36,616 nucleotides of DNA from Kutzneria sp. 744 (lineage in GTDB: Bacteria; Actinomycetota; Actinomycetes; Mycobacteriales; Pseudonocardiaceae). The notes below the pieces were generated by a model, which searched no databases, was not told the origin of the DNA, and was given only the letters and a program-made list of their open reading frames with translations. Each line of letters begins with the position of its first letter. The first letter of the stretch is position 1. The DNA is taken from positions 11,577,626-11,614,241 of the forward strand of contig NZ_KK037166.1 in assembly GCF_000568255.1 (NCBI RefSeq), written 5' to 3'. The position numbers were made by a program, and so were the translations under genes. This document shows, piece after piece, positions 7,639 through 16,731 of the stretch.

Positions 7639-9222
7639 ATGCCCAGGAGAGTCGGGGCCTCGGACAAGGCCAATCGCGATACGTTGCGCGACCAGATGCG
7701 CGGCCTCGGATGCTCCGTCGCCCAGATCGTGGCCGAGATGTCCCGCCGGTTCAACCTGCGGCCCCGTGCCGCCTGGCGGCACGCCCTCGGACTGTCGCAA
7801 TGGCAACTAGCACAGAGATACAACGCCGATCATCCCGCTGCCGGGCTCCGTGACAACCGCGTCAGCGAGTACGAGAGCTGGCCACACGGCGGGATGGCAC
7901 CGCCCGTGCGCTATCTAGCGAATCTGGCCGTGACGTACGGGCACGGATGCACCCCGTCCCAACTCGTCGACGCCGACGACATGCAACATCTCAGCCCGTC
8001 AGACCGGCTTCTGTTCGCTCCGTCAGCCGACGGGTTCTCCCGTCCAGTAAGGATCCCGTACACGCCGAACCCCCTAGCAGTTGAGGCGGCCTCGTATGCG
8101 GATGTCTCATGTACCACTGAGTTCCCGGCCCGCCGGAACCCCGAGGACGGCGGCAGCCGGAGCCGTCGGCGCATCGTGCGGTGCGACGCAGCCGGTCTGC
8201 CGACCCGTGAGGAGGTAGCCATGGCCGCTGAGGAATCTGCGCGATTTCGACGCTTCAGCGCCACCACGAACATCGACGACGACGTCCTGGAGCAGTTGGA
8301 CGCCGACGTCGCTGACATCGCTTCGTGCTACCTGACCGATCCTCCGGCCACAGTGTTCGCGCGCCTGATCGGCGGCCGTGATGACGTTTTCGCCTTGATC
8401 GAGGGCCGCCAGTCGCCCCGACACGCAATGCACCTGCACAAAATCGGTGGGCAGATGTGCGCGCTGCTGGCCCACGCCTCCGCTGACCTGGGCCACGCGC
8501 ATGCCGCGAACACCCACGCCCGGACCGCACTGCACTGTGCGGAGGTGGCCGGATACGGCCCTCTCCACGTGTACACCCGCTGGGTCCAAAGCAATGTCGC
8601 CTACTGGGCGGGCCGGTACAAGGAGGCGGCGGCATTGGTCGAGGCGGCGCTTCCGTTCGCTACGACCGGCACGAGCCTGCTGCGGCTGTCGAGCCAACAG
8701 GCGCGGATCAGCGCCGCTCGAACTGAGTCCTCGGAGATGAATCGCGCGCTTGCGGTGGCAGGGTCCGCGCCCATCGAGCCCAGCGCTGACGAGCCGGGTG
8801 TGTTCGCGTTTCCGACAGGCAAGGCCGCTTACTACGCCAGCGAGGCCTATCGCGGGCTTGGCGGTCTCAACCACCTTGACGCCGCGGTGACCTGGGCGCA
8901 GACAGCGGTCCAGGAATTCGCTGGTGAACGGGAGCCCAACGTGCAGTTCGTCGCCGCCGCGCGGATCGACCTTGCCGGCGCTCACCTGGCTCGTGGTGAT
9001 CTCGACGCCGTTGGCGAGCACCTCGCGAAAGCATTGAGCTCCACCGTTGTCGGGCATCGCACCGTGCCGGTGATCAGTCGCGCGCGAGCGCTGAACACGA
9101 CGTTGACGGCGCTGCCCACTGCGGACCCATCGAAGGTGGCAGCCCTGCGGAGCGGACTTGACGAATTCTGCGCCACCCCGGCGGCCGTTCCGGCTGGGCT
9201 CGACAACTCCGACACGAACTGA
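7639..9222 (+). CDS. XRE-family regulator with C-terminal TPR domain
   Basis: A 527-residue protein. The N-terminal HTH region (LRPRAAWRHALGLSQWQLAQRYN ... NRVSEYESWPHGG, about residues 35-90) is the form common in actinobacterial XRE regulators. The remaining ~400 residues are helical, TPR-like pairs (for example HAHAANTHARTALHCAEVAGYGPLH, RYKEAAALVEAALPFA), usually a ligand- or protein-sensing module. A 32-base gap separates it from the SLOG gene, so the two are probably one operon. It is a plausible local regulator of the divergent CxxC gene. The target is unknown. Confidence 0.8.
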   Translation: MPRRVGASDKANRDTLRDQMRGLGCSVAQIVAEMSRRFNLRPRAAWRHALGLSQWQLAQRYNADHPAAGLRDNRVSEYESWPHGGMAPPVRYLANLAVTYGHGCTPSQLVDADDMQHLSPSDRLLFAPSADGFSRPVRIPYTPNPLAVEAASYADVSCTTEFPARRNPEDGGSRSRRRIVRCDAAGLPTREEVAMAAEESARFRRFSATTNIDDDVLEQLDADVADIASCYLTDPPATVFARLIGGRDDVFALIEGRQSPRHAMHLHKIGGQMCALLAHASADLGHAHAANTHARTALHCAEVAGYGPLHVYTRWVQSNVAYWAGRYKEAAALVEAALPFATTGTSLLRLSSQQARISAARTESSEMNRALAVAGSAPIEPSADEPGVFAFPTGKAAYYASEAYRGLGGLNHLDAAVTWAQTAVQEFAGEREPNVQFVAAARIDLAGAHLARGDLDAVGEHLAKALSSTVVGHRTVPVISRARALNTTLTALPTADPSKVAALRSGLDEFCATPAAVPAGLDNSDTN

Positions 9223-9254
9223 CAGACCACATACTGATCAGGAAGGTACCGCCC

Positions 9255-9743
9255 GTGCCGATACAGGTGGCCGTCTGCGGCCCGCGCCACTGCACCGAGC
9301 AGGACGAGGCCAATGCCCTCGAGGTGGGCCGCCTTCTGGCGCAGGCCGGCGCCATCGTGATTTGCGGTGGCGGCATCGGCGTGATGGCCGCAGTGGCCGC
9401 GGGCGCGCGATCTGAAGGCGGACTGGTCATCGGCGTACGGCCGGGTGACTCGTCCGAGGACGCCAGCCCTGACCTGTCCGCCGTGCTCGTGACCAACATG
9501 GGAGAGGCGCGCAACGCGATCATTGTCTGGTCCGGCGACGCCGTGATCGCGGTGGGCTGCTCCTGGGGGACCTTGTCCGAGATCGCACTGGCGAAACGAC
9601 GCGGCGGCGTCCCTGTCATCACGCTGGGCGGGTGGGAGATCCGCAACCACGACGGTACTGAGCTCGCCGATCCGGTGACCACTGCCGCGACCCCGCAGGA
9701 GGCGGTGGATCTCGCTCTGACCTTCGCCAGTGCCGCTCGATGA
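9255..9743 (+). CDS. SLOG/LOG-like Rossmann protein (TIGR00725 type)
   Basis: A 162-residue protein with GTG start (MPIQVAVCGPRHC) and AGGAAGG upstream. The glycine loop CGGGIGVMAAVAAGA (about 37-51) and the later GCSWGTLSEIALAKRRGGVPVI (about 101-122) match the nucleotide-binding loops of the LOG/SLOG superfamily. The classical LOG PGGxGTxxE is here GCSWGTLSE. Relatives include cytokinin-activating LOG phosphoribohydrolases and nucleotide sensors of defence systems. Whether this one is enzyme or sensor cannot be told. Its partnership with an XRE-TPR regulator suggests a ligand-dependent regulatory pair. Confidence 0.75.
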   Translation: MPIQVAVCGPRHCTEQDEANALEVGRLLAQAGAIVICGGGIGVMAAVAAGARSEGGLVIGVRPGDSSEDASPDLSAVLVTNMGEARNAIIVWSGDAVIAVGCSWGTLSEIALAKRRGGVPVITLGGWEIRNHDGTELADPVTTAATPQEAVDLALTFASAAR

Positions 9744-9744
9744 C

Positions 9745-10003
9745 CTCGCGGTGTACCCGGACGCCGGAACCGTCGTAGAACGCCGGCGGGTACCGGGTAG
9801 TAGCTGAGGTGCGTGACCGAATCCACCGCGACCACGTTCGCGCCGTCGGCGACGTGGTCCGAGCCAACCACGGTGAGCTTCCAAGTGATGAGCTCACCGA
9901 TGCAGGCCTGACCCAGCAGGCGCTTTTGCCCGACGAAGTCCCGTCGACCACTTCGATTTCGGCGAGGGCCCTGCCTACGAGAGCCTCCGCGACGACCGAT
10001 TCT
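9745..10003 (-). pseudogene. Frameshifted remnant of a small protein gene
   Basis: Three minus-strand segments in successive frames join into one protein-like sequence: SVVAEALVGRALAEIEVVDG, then VGQKRLLGQACIGELITWKL...DSVTHLSYYPVPA, then FYDGSGVRVHREVIERHW. The shifts fall near 9945 and 9785. No start codon is convincing, and the 3' end runs into the SLOG gene. A continuous 69-residue plus-strand frame also exists here but looks less like protein. It is best read as a decayed or mis-sequenced gene; the family is unknown. Confidence 0.35.
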
Positions 10004-10010
10004 GACCGTT

Positions 10011-10048
10011 CTGGCTAGCGCCCGCCATACTGGGCGGGCGCTAGCCAG
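10011..10048. terminator. Bidirectional terminator, 16-bp perfect stem
   Basis: ctggctagcgcccgcc (10011-10026), loop atactg, then ggcgggcgctagccag (10033-10048). There is no U tract on either side, as is common for actinobacterial terminators. It ends the SLOG operon (plus strand) and overlaps the TAG stop (10041-10043) of the convergent TIGR02391-like gene. Confidence 0.85.
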
Positions 10049-10927
10049 CCGCTGGCGTGCCGTCCTCACGCTGCGCAGCCTCGAGGAGGTCGCAGTCGTC
10101 GAGCCAGCGCGCCAACAGGCTTAGCGCGGCCAGCCGCTCGAGCGCGGCCTGCTCATCAAGGTCGATGTTCGCGTGGGCGGCGCTGTTGCGGATCGTCAAC
10201 TGCACGCCGGGGGCGAAGAACCGCAGGCCGGCGTTCATCGTGCTGACGTCCTGGTCGGCCGGGTCACCCGGCCAGCGCAGCCGCGACTTGCCCGGCTGCG
10301 GCGGTTTCTCGGAGAAGACCTCCTGCCACAGCCCGGTCGCGGGCACGTTGTTGCGCCCGGTGCGGGCCCGCACCACCGCGACCACGGCCTCGCACGCGCC
10401 GGCCACCGCCTCCCGGAAGTGCCCGTCACGCCACAACCGGCCCGCCGCGCCCCACATGACCGGGTGCATCGCTTCGGCACCGATCGCCGGTGGCCGCTCG
10501 GCCTCGGCCCGCACGACCATCCCTTCGAGGCGTCCGAGGGCCTGATCGCAGGCGTCGAGGACGTCAGAGGCTTCCAACAGGGGCTTGGGGCGGGTGATGG
10601 TCTGCCACGCGGTGATCGGGTCGATGGTGCCGACGCCCTGCACGCCGATCGAGATGCCGGTCAGTGGCACTGCGGCGGAAGCGCGGCCGGCCAGCTGGGA
10701 CACTTTCTTCCGTCGTCGTGCGATCTCGTCGGGGTCAGCGTCGTCGCGGGGGAACACCGCCGGGGCGATCCCGCGCGCCACGCCACCCCAGCCGCCGGGC
10801 CTTCGTTGGGTACGTGCAGCTCGAGGAAGTCGACCAGCGCGGCGCGGAACTGCTCGACCGCCGCGGCGACCGCGGCCAGGTACTCGGGGTTCTTGCTCAG
10901 CTGCATCTGGCAAGCCTGCCACGTCAC
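10041..10927 (-). pseudogene. TIGR02391 (Ymh-like) protein, one frameshift
   Basis: The C-terminal ~120 residues match the TIGR02391/Ymh domain: LWRDGHFREAVAGACEAVVAVVR, LWQEVFSE, and GLRFFAPGVQLTIRNSAAHANIDLDEQAALERLAALSLLARWLD. This domain occurs in prophages and abortive-infection-like loci. The N-terminal part begins at GTG 10927 (GGGGGAA upstream) and reads QACQMQLSKNPEYLAAVAAAVEQF... LELHVPNEGP. It slips near 10760-10800 into the frame ARGIAPAVFPRDDADPDEIARRRKK. One missing base explains it; the repaired product would be about 295 residues. The stop lies inside the terminator stem. Confidence 0.7.
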
Positions 10928-11021
10928 CGCGCGTTCCCCCGACGTGTTTGTCGCCCCCTGCAGGCACCGGGCGGTGGGGCAAGCCGTTCCCCGGCAACCC
11001 GCGGTCGGGAGGGTCGTGCGT

Positions 11022-11141
11022 GTGTTGCTGCGTTGGATCCTCATCGTCGGCCGTGCCATCACCGAGGCTGTGCGCCCCGCTGACGCCGCCCGTGAGATCG
11101 TCTCCCTCGTCCACCGACACCCTCGACACCCCGGAAGGTGA
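11022..11141 (+). CDS. Possible 39-residue small protein
   Basis: The GTG at 11022 has GGAGG 9 bases upstream and encodes VLLRWILIVGRAITEAVR..., a short hydrophobic/amphipathic helix, ending 9 bases before the GNAT start. The ribosome site and spacing are good, but there is no family match, and the region is antisense to nothing recognised. It may be a small membrane peptide or just a leader reading frame for the GNAT gene. Confidence 0.35.
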   Translation: MLLRWILIVGRAITEAVRPADAAREIVSLVHRHPRHPGR

Positions 11142-11150
11142 GGAAACCTC

Positions 11151-11627
11151 GTGATCATCAAGCCGCTCCACCAGGACATGATCGGCGAGGTCATCGACCT
11201 CCTCAGCCAAGGCTCGCCCTACATCTGGCCGAGAACCGCCTCCGACTATTGGCTGTACTCCGCCCTGTTCTCCTCAACCTGCCCCGTCGCACCACACGAG
11301 GACACGATCACCGGCGTTGTCATCGCCATCCGCAGCCAGGACCACCCCGACGACATCTACATCCAAGACGTCATGACCCACGCCCACCACCGGCGCCAAG
11401 GCATCGCCAAGGCGCTGATCAACAGCGTGTGTGCTCAGGGCGAGGCCTGGGGGTGTGGCCGTTTGTACCTCACCTCCGAACCCGAGAACACCAGCGCGCA
11501 CCACGCCTGGGGCGCGCTGGGCTTCGTCAACGTCCCGGGGGACCACCGCGTCAACGGCGTCGAGGTGATCACCGACTTCAAAGGGCCGGGCAAGACCCGC
11601 GCGGTGTACGAGCTGCACCTCCGCTAG
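11151..11627 (+). CDS. GNAT-family N-acetyltransferase
   Basis: A 158-residue protein starting at GTG (MIIKPLHQDM) after GGTGAGG. The acetyl-CoA motif A is IQDVMTHAHHRRQGIAKALINSV (R-R-Q-G-I-A-K-A), followed by the GNAT beta5-alpha4 segment RLYLTSEPENTSAHHAWGALGFV. The substrate is unknown. It is convergent with the large Avs-like gene, whose stop lies 32 bases beyond. Confidence 0.85.
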   Translation: MIIKPLHQDMIGEVIDLLSQGSPYIWPRTASDYWLYSALFSSTCPVAPHEDTITGVVIAIRSQDHPDDIYIQDVMTHAHHRRQGIAKALINSVCAQGEAWGCGRLYLTSEPENTSAHHAWGALGFVNVPGDHRVNGVEVITDFKGPGKTRAVYELHLR

Positions 11628-11658
11628 ACAGCCACCCGTTGTGCTATGTCGATCTGAA

Positions 11659-14600
11659 TCATTCGGAGCGATGCGTGAATGATCTCGTCGATAGGGTGCC
11701 GTCGTGGCGGCGAATATGTGCGCTGGTGCGGGTGAGAGTCCCCGGGTACGTCGCACACCCCAGGGGATCTTTCATTATCGCCTTTCGCTGTACGACAAAC
11801 TGGACCAGCGCAAGTCGATTTCTCTTAAGCGCCACCGACAGGGTGGCGCTATCAATCAGTAAAGCCGGGGGTAGAGGTGTGCCGGAAGAAGGGTCTGCGG
11901 CGACAATTCGGTTGGTTTCACTGCGGGCGATGCCGTCGATGCAAATAAGGTCCGTCAGGCCGAGTGCGGAAATCGATCTACTGGACAGTAGTGCAACGCT
12001 CGTGGAAGCGATAAGCGAGTGGTCGACACCGGCGGTGGAAGTCGCCGAATCGGGCTCAACCTTCCAGTGATAGTAGTCGACGAGTGGTATTCTCGGAATG
12101 GGGAGGTTTGCGGGTCGCTCATGTGGCCGCAAGGGCGAGCAGTCGCACTTGTTGTAATTCTGCTGCGCATGGTTAGTGCATTCCGGACTGGCGGGCCATT
12201 CGGTGAGAAACATGTTCGCAGTGAGAAGGTTCGCTGAGATGGGTACGGTGCCGAGTCCGCTGAGCGGTGTTTCTATGAGTGTTACGGCATCCGCCTCGTT
12301 AATGAGTACTGAGGACAAGGAGACTGTGAGCTGTCGGTGCGGGGAGGCCTCCTGTTGCCCGGCGCGGGTTATTGGGTGCCCGTCGGCTGACCAGTCAGTT
12401 GAATGACGTGCATGTAGTACGACATAGTTTCTGTCATTTGTTGCCGGTGGCGCTTGCGTGCGATTGTGGGTCCAGGTGTCCAGATCGGCGGTGACTGTCA
12501 AGAGAGGTGTGGGGTCAATGAGGTCATCGTCCTGGTTGACCCATTCTGCTTGTTCGTGTGTCCACGCAACCGCGAGTTCTGCTGTACTCGGCAATGCGCG
12601 TCGGGTTGAGTGTATCGTGGGAGTAACCGGAAACCACCATGGTCCCTGCGGCCAACGAAGTTCATGCTCTGGGAGATCCCGCCCTAGCCACGTTCGGCTG
12701 GTCATACGATCCGTCTCGGTGGTGAAAGTGGCTCTCGCGGCGGATGTGTGCGATGCCCTCACGATGGTGGCGAGCATCGGCCCGGCCAGGAGGTGATCGG
12801 GATAGTCGGGGTATTCGTGGCAGATCTCGGCTGGTATGTAGGGGAACCGCGGATGCATCTGCACTGTAAGCCAGTCGAGACAATGGGTCGGATCGAAGTC
12901 ACGCGCACCGATTTGCCATGCGCCGCGGTAGGTGCGTTCCTGGCCTGGGTCATCCTGGCGTCGCAGTCGATGAGTGTCGGATAGACGTGCGGTGGTTTCA
13001 TGCCACGCGATCCACTGGTATTTCATCCCAAACCGTTCCGGCTTGCCAGGTGACCGAGCGCTGTTGTGCTCCTGGGCCAGTGCGGCGTCGATCTGTCCGA
13101 AGTGTTCGGGGCGCCACCCCAAGTCGAGCACTCGGGTAAACACCCAGGGAAGCAGTGCAGAGGTATCGACGGGAGTGACGTAGCCGTTATCGGGTTCAGA
13201 GAGTCGTTGTGCTGCCCAAGGGGTTGATGTGCGGTTGACGAATTTCATCACATGGTGACCGAAGTGCCCGTTGGTCAGAGACGAGATGATGGTGGCGTAG
13301 CTGTTAGCTGTGGGAGGCAGCGTGTGTGCTGGATCTGTGTTCGTGCCCAGGGAAGCTTCCCTGCGTGCTGCTGCGAAGCGGTGGTGTAGGTCTCCGAGGT
13401 CGTTGCGGCCAAGGAAGGCCGACCAGGCAGTGTCGTAGGGAGGGCAGGATTTGCCCAACATGGACTGGTCGAGGGTGCCGTGCGCGTGAAGATGTTGAGC
13501 GGCGCAGGCCAGGTAGTCCCGGGCAAGTACGTGGGTGGGAATTCCGAGGCGGTGCACGAAGGTGCGCAGAGTATCGGCATAGCCGGCCAACCGGATCGGA
13601 TCGCGCGTTCGTGTGGTGGCGCCGCAGAGTACCGCCAGTGCACGTTCGACGATGTAGGGGTCATCGACGTTGGACACCAGGGTGACAAGGTCGGTGGCCA
13701 CACGAGGGTCGTGATCGCTCAAAGCCACGAGGGTCCGCGTCGTGTCGTCGCGGAGGCATCGGTCAGGACTTGCCAGAGCCCACATCAGAGCGGCGACGGC
13801 CTCAGTGCTGGTTGCCGTCGGCCGCTGCGGGCTACTGCCGGACGCGGCTGGTCGGGCAGCCCAGTCGCGCAGCCAATTCAGGAGAGGCTGGTACGGACTG
13901 TAGTCCTTGCGCCACCGGCCCGCGCTCAGCCCCGCTGTGAAACAGCGGTCTCGCTCCGGCATGGGCAACGGGGCCAGGATCTCGTGCAACCACAGCGGGC
14001 CGAGCGGCACCGCCGGGTGCATTGCCAAGGTCAGTGCGACGGCGATGGTGTCACGTCGGGACTCGGAAGGGGGCCACGTCGGGGCTTCCGACGGTTCGAC
14101 AATCGCGCGGCGCAGCCGGTCTCGCGCCGTCGCGGTGACGCTCCGGGGGGCCCGCAGCAGCAGGCTGTCGAGCCAGGTGTCGTGCTCCCAGTCAGTGTCA
14201 GGGAGTTCTGTGAGTTGACCGTCTTCGGCGAGCGCGCAGAAGAGAGTTGCGAGTTCGACGCCGACGCGTTCGGGGAGCAGCACTGCGAGGGCTGCCAGCA
14301 CGCCGCGCGCCGTGGGGCTGTTGGCTAACACGCGGATCGACTCTGACGTCCGCAGGCGTTCGAGCGTCCAGGTCGCTTCCTCGTCTGCGTTCGTGCCAGC
14401 GGCAGGTGTGAGGGAGGCCAGTTCTTCGTCGAGGATTGCTGTCGCTATCAGGTGATCGCCAAGGCGCTCGAAGGCAAATCGCACCACCTGCTGCGTGGCG
14501 CCGCGTTCGTCGGCCAGGGCGTCCTCTGCGAGCACACCCTCGTGGATCAGCGCGAAGAGCAGGGACGTTGAATAGCCGGACGAGACGTGTAGAGGTGTCA

Positions 14601-16416
14601 GCAGTTCGGTTGCTTCCGCGCGGGACAGCCAGTTTCGGCCGCGGGCTCGGAGTGACCGCGCGAGCTGGCTGCAGGCACGCTGGGCGAGTTGCGCGTGGTG
14701 GTCGGCGTCGATCGTGGTCGACACGTGCTGGTTTGCGGCGTCCAATGCGGCCTCGATTACCGCGTTGAATCCCGGCGCGGGGGAGTCGAGCAGGTGTGGT
14801 GCTGAGCCGGCGGCCGTGCAGTACAGCCTCAGAAAAAGTGGATTGGTGAACTCTGGTAGCAGCCCCAGCGGCGCAGTAGGCAGCGGTAGTCGGTAGTGGG
14901 CGAAGTAGGTCGCGATTGCGTTGAATTCGACGTTGATGAACCCGTCGTGGGCGACGCGGAGCAGGATTTTGCTGTCGAGGTGGTCGCTGACAATGCTGCT
15001 TGCGAATGTGTCGCGAACACTGAGAATGACGCCAATCCAGGGATACTGGCGCGCGGTGGCCAAGAACCCTGCAAGGGTGTTGCGCCACAGAACAGGCCCG
15101 TTGTTCTCGTTGAGTGCATCGATTATCAGCAACGCTCGCTGACCGCATGCTTCCGCGCGTGCGGACAGCGACTGAAGGAATTCTTCCGTAGAACCGGTGA
15201 AATCGAGTGCGGAAAGAATCTGTTGCCATGGATGATGCGGGCCGAGTTGTTGCCCGAGCACTAGTATGCTGGGCTGTCCGCGATCCAGGGCGATTCGAGT
15301 CATGTCACACAAGAGATGCGTCTTGCCGCTACCCGCTTTTCCGGTGATCAACAGGGCTGGTGACTCGTAGGCTTTAGCGTGAACCGTCAACAGGTGCTCG
15401 GCGCGTTCGGACTGCGACAGAATGCCTCCCGCTATATCCCCACCTGCTAATTGTTTTTCCTGAGATAGATGTGCCGCTGGGGTATCTCTCGGTGTCTCCT
15501 GGCACAGCCAGAGGAGGTGGCCTCCACCATTCTTTACGTCGTCCCATGCTTGCGCCCAGTCGTCGAACGGCGGAACATCGACGGCCTCGAGGCGTATTCT
15601 GGCGTCGACGTTATGTCCGGCCGTCAGTGAGCTCGTCAGGTCCGAATACAGTGGTTGTGGCAGCTCTTGGCATGCGGATTCGAGTTCGCTAATGACGCCT
15701 TCGGGAATGCCGCGACGGCGAAGGCGTGTTGGCGCAGTGACAACATCGTCACGCAAGAGCTGAAGTTCCCTGAGCAAGCGCGGAGAACGAGAAAACGCTT
15801 CCAACGTTTCGCCGATCGGTACAGCAATGTGTAACTGCGGGTTGTAGCGGGGGCCGGCATTCGCGCGCGCCTGTGCCCATCGGTTAGCTAGCCAATCGTC
15901 GGAAATAAAACTGCGATTGAACCACCACTGGTATCGGCCGACATGTTCGGCTCGTGTCAGCTCTGTGAGCAGTTCCGACTTGCCGAAAAACTCAAACTCC
16001 ACCGACATTCCGCGTCTTTTTGCAAGGGTGGTCCAGCGTGTAACGTGCTCATTCCATTCATCCATGAACCACTGTTCACCCTGGCGTCGAGGGTCGGCGC
16101 GGTCGACGGGAAGTGCAATCTCAAGTTGTATCAGCCGTGGATGTGTTGACAGTGCGCGCTCGATACTCGCGGTGAGTTCGCGCCATTGTCCGGGTGTAGG
16201 CTTGCCGAGGAAGAATTTTGCCTGAAGCGCGCGTTCGTTGCCGGCAGTGTCGGAGGCGTACCCCTCGATGCCTCCATCGGGTGTTCCAAGTCTCACGAAC
16301 CGATCGCCGCGGCCGTCAGCTCGTGCCCGGGCGATCTGGCAGCACAACTCCTCAAATCCGCCAGCCTGACTGCCACCCCATGGCCGCAATGAACTGAAGT
16401 CGACATCAACACGCAC
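11659..16416 (-). CDS. Avs-like STAND NTPase with N-terminal nuclease domain
   Basis: A single uninterrupted 1585-residue frame. Residues ~20-150 form a restriction-endonuclease-like domain: F21-E22-E23, D47-GGIE51 and Q65-A-K67, the E...D/E...QxK pattern of Cap4/Mrr-type PD-(D/E)XK nucleases. The STAND NTPase core has Walker A LLITGKAGSGKTHLL (~355-367), Walker B RALLIIDALNEN (~430-441) and the sensor-like VILSVRDTF. About 1000 C-terminal residues are helical, with HEAT-like pairs near 865-940, the usual place of the target sensor. Nuclease + STAND + long sensor is the architecture of Avs (AVAST) antiphage proteins, which tetramerise on binding a phage terminase or portal and then degrade DNA. 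Which Avs class, and which phage protein, cannot be told here. The GTG start has no ribosome site; see the promoter entry. Confidence 0.8.
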   Translation of the reverse strand: MRVDVDFSSLRPWGGSQAGGFEELCCQIARARADGRGDRFVRLGTPDGGIEGYASDTAGNERALQAKFFLGKPTPGQWRELTASIERALSTHPRLIQLEIALPVDRADPRRQGEQWFMDEWNEHVTRWTTLAKRRGMSVEFEFFGKSELLTELTRAEHVGRYQWWFNRSFISDDWLANRWAQARANAGPRYNPQLHIAVPIGETLEAFSRSPRLLRELQLLRDDVVTAPTRLRRRGIPEGVISELESACQELPQPLYSDLTSSLTAGHNVDARIRLEAVDVPPFDDWAQAWDDVKNGGGHLLWLCQETPRDTPAAHLSQEKQLAGGDIAGGILSQSERAEHLLTVHAKAYESPALLITGKAGSGKTHLLCDMTRIALDRGQPSILVLGQQLGPHHPWQQILSALDFTGSTEEFLQSLSARAEACGQRALLIIDALNENNGPVLWRNTLAGFLATARQYPWIGVILSVRDTFASSIVSDHLDSKILLRVAHDGFINVEFNAIATYFAHYRLPLPTAPLGLLPEFTNPLFLRLYCTAAGSAPHLLDSPAPGFNAVIEAALDAANQHVSTTIDADHHAQLAQRACSQLARSLRARGRNWLSRAEATELLTPLHVSSGYSTSLLFALIHEGVLAEDALADERGATQQVVRFAFERLGDHLIATAILDEELASLTPAAGTNADEEATWTLERLRTSESIRVLANSPTARGVLAALAVLLPERVGVELATLFCALAEDGQLTELPDTDWEHDTWLDSLLLRAPRSVTATARDRLRRAIVEPSEAPTWPPSESRRDTIAVALTLAMHPAVPLGPLWLHEILAPLPMPERDRCFTAGLSAGRWRKDYSPYQPLLNWLRDWAARPAASGSSPQRPTATSTEAVAALMWALASPDRCLRDDTTRTLVALSDHDPRVATDLVTLVSNVDDPYIVERALAVLCGATTRTRDPIRLAGYADTLRTFVHRLGIPTHVLARDYLACAAQHLHAHGTLDQSMLGKSCPPYDTAWSAFLGRNDLGDLHHRFAAARREASLGTNTDPAHTLPPTANSYATIISSLTNGHFGHHVMKFVNRTSTPWAAQRLSEPDNGYVTPVDTSALLPWVFTRVLDLGWRPEHFGQIDAALAQEHNSARSPGKPERFGMKYQWIAWHETTARLSDTHRLRRQDDPGQERTYRGAWQIGARDFDPTHCLDWLTVQMHPRFPYIPAEICHEYPDYPDHLLAGPMLATIVRASHTSAARATFTTETDRMTSRTWLGRDLPEHELRWPQGPWWFPVTPTIHSTRRALPSTAELAVAWTHEQAEWVNQDDDLIDPTPLLTVTADLDTWTHNRTQAPPATNDRNYVVLHARHSTDWSADGHPITRAGQQEASPHRQLTVSLSSVLINEADAVTLIETPLSGLGTVPISANLLTANMFLTEWPASPECTNHAQQNYNKCDCSPLRPHERPANLPIPRIPLVDYYHWKVEPDSATSTAGVDHSLIASTSVALLSSRSISALGLTDLICIDGIARSETNRIVAADPSSGTPLPPALLIDSATLSVALKRNRLALVQFVVQRKAIMKDPLGCATYPGTLTRTSAHIRRHDGTLSTRSFTHRSE

Positions 16417-16422
16417 TGAAGT

Positions 16423-16428
16423 AGCATA
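16423..16428 (-). promoter_or_regulatory. -10 element giving a probable leaderless Avs-like mRNA
   Basis: On the minus strand TATGCT ends 6 bases before the GTG start of the Avs-like gene, with no Shine-Dalgarno between. In actinobacteria a -10 box at this distance usually means transcription starts at the start codon itself. No good -35 hexamer is visible. The spacing is observed; leaderless expression is inferred. Confidence 0.45.
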
Positions 16429-16731
16429 GTGTCCAGGACCTATCCTGAGCCGCGGGCAGGCACCTGGTTTCCGGCCGCCCAGTCGCGACGAGAGCGGACT
16501 GTTGTCGTGGTGGTCGTGGTCGTGGAGGGGCGCCGCCGAGTGCGGTCTCTATCGTCAGGAGGCCAGCAATGCGGTGCCGGTCGCGCCGCAACACGAAGCC
16601 AGCGAGGAGCGCGTGTCGATGGCGATGGTCCGTTCAAGGGCAGCGGGCCGTCCGGCTTGCTGGGCGACGTTACCCGATCGGCGTAATGGCGAGCGGGTGC
16701 GTTCGGTGCGATATCCGACGGGATGGGTCGA
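16429..16731. other. Intergenic stretch with no clear gene
   Basis: It holds a short gtggtc-like low-complexity run (about 16501-16525) and GC-rich shadow frames only. No structured RNA or complete gene was recognised. Confidence 0.35.

Noticed and set aside
16501-16525. gtggtc-like tandem run as a satellite or CRISPR-like repeat
   Set aside because: Only a few imperfect units; ordinary low-complexity GC-rich sequence.
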